64,000 nucleotides of DNA, from assembly GCF_017352095.1 (NCBI RefSeq), contig NZ_CP071463.1:1054001-1118000 (forward strand). The letters run 5' to 3'. Every line of letters starts with the position of its first letter. Within the stretch, counting starts at the first letter, position 1. A model generated the notes under the pieces. It had not been told where the DNA came from. It made no database searches and saw nothing but the letters and a program-made list of their open reading frames with translations. Position numbers and translations under genes: made by a program. The DNA is from Natrinema longum. Lineage in GTDB: Archaea > Halobacteriota > Halobacteria > Halobacteriales > Natrialbaceae. Of this stretch, positions 63,370 through 64,000 are shown one piece after another.

Positions 63370-63870
63370 TCAAAACGAGACGTTCCACTCGAGGTCGTGA
63401 TCGACGAAGTCGGCCTCATCGAGCGGTTCCCCGCCCTCGAACCGGAACTCGCCGACCGCGGTGTTGCCCTCGAGGATCCCCGGCAGCCACAGTCGGTCGT
63501 CCTCCCACATCTGGTCGTAGGGCACGTCTTCGACCGAAACCCACTCCGGATGGGCCTCCTCGGACGAGGTCGGTTCGCCGGTAAACGAGCGCGTCCGATA
63601 GACGTGACAGAACGTGTGCGTCTCGCCGTCGAGGCGGAACGTGAGTTCGCCCGCCTTCTCGAGGTCCCGGACCTCGAGGCCGACCTCCTCGCGGGTTTCG
63701 CGGATGGCACATTCGCGTGGCGTCTCGCCGGGTTCACATTTGCCGCCGGGGCCGTTGTACCAGCCTTCGCCGAGTCCGCGGCGTTTCTCGATCAGGAGGA
63801 CCTCGGGATCGGGTTCGACGGCCCTCGTAGGGTCGCCCCGAAGCGGGAAACACAGCGTCGCCTCGATCAT
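63370..63870 (-). CDS. NUDIX hydrolase (8-oxo-dGTP diphosphatase-like)
   Basis: This is a 166-residue protein from the ATG at 63870. The Nudix box GGKCEPGETPRECAIRE followed by TREEVGL is complete, and LLIEKRRGLGEGWYNGPG precedes it as in MutT/MTH1 relatives. It would hydrolyse oxidised or surplus nucleoside triphosphates. The last 130 bases of the window to its right carry no gene. Confidence 0.9.
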   Translation of the reverse strand: MIEATLCFPLRGDPTRAVEPDPEVLLIEKRRGLGEGWYNGPGGKCEPGETPRECAIRETREEVGLEVRDLEKAGELTFRLDGETHTFCHVYRTRSFTGEPTSSEEAHPEWVSVEDVPYDQMWEDDRLWLPGILEGNTAVGEFRFEGGEPLDEADFVDHDLEWNVSF

Positions 63871-64000
63871 AGTCAGCAGTTCGTTTGGAGGAGGAAAAAC
63901 GTGGGTTATTGCTCGAGTCGAACGGGTCCATCCTGGACGCGAGTGGTGACTTCGAAAGAGCGAGTTCGAAGTGTCTCGGGTCGGCTCTCACACTCCGACT

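Overview
The window is haloarchaeal DNA. It has GC-rich genes with acidic proteins, a glycerol-1-phosphate dehydrogenase for archaeal lipids, a fused NuoCD, an archaeal-type ProRS, DUF7344 winged-helix proteins and HNLRN-type histidine kinases. The gene set fits a Natrialbales-like member of Halobacteria, but the genus cannot be fixed from sequence alone.

Bases 1 to about 24,520 are an accessory island, visibly more A+T-rich and with more relaxed codon use than what follows. It holds a candidate 7-deazaguanine DNA modification/restriction system related to bacterial Dpd clusters. Its parts are a DUF1998-type superfamily 2 helicase (cut by the left window edge) overlapping a phospholipase D-fold protein; then, after a spacer with small genes, a four-gene operon. 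The operon encodes a 967-residue TGT-fold protein with a DUF6884-like C-terminal domain, a compact 344-residue TGT-fold enzyme without a tRNA-binding PUA domain, a winged-helix protein and an AAA ATPase. In between and downstream lie an EEP-family nuclease or phosphatase, three DUF7344 winged-helix proteins, several small unknown genes, an intact beta-CASP ribonuclease gene, an IS1595-type insertion sequence and a GHKL ATPase. The spacer at 7495-7827 carries three 19-bp palindromes spaced exactly 157 bp apart.

The island ends at a broken gene. At 24,521 only the last 115 codons of a second beta-CASP gene remain, about 72% identical by eye to the end of the intact island copy. This suggests that the island entered, or recombined through, this gene and supplied a replacement.

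From 24.5 kb to the right end the DNA is mostly ordinary GC-rich chromosome. It carries aconitase, a dUTPase/dCTP deaminase, a P1B-type ATPase with altered metal-site motifs, a sulfatase, a PAP2 phosphatase, an orphan NuoCD, a YeiH-type transporter with a small overlapping upstream ORF, an orphan TrpB, HIT, a glycosyltransferase, an S9 peptidase, an ABC exporter pair, EgsA, an M48-like membrane protein without its zinc motif, an epimerase, a RecA-fold protein with a degenerate P-loop, a DUF123 nuclease, an AhpD-like protein, glutamate synthase, ProRS, a quinone oxidoreductase and a NUDIX hydrolase. Two short imperfect palindromes that look like MITEs lie at 40855-40964 and 60547-60626. A histidine kinase at 36.9-38.0 kb has island-like base composition.
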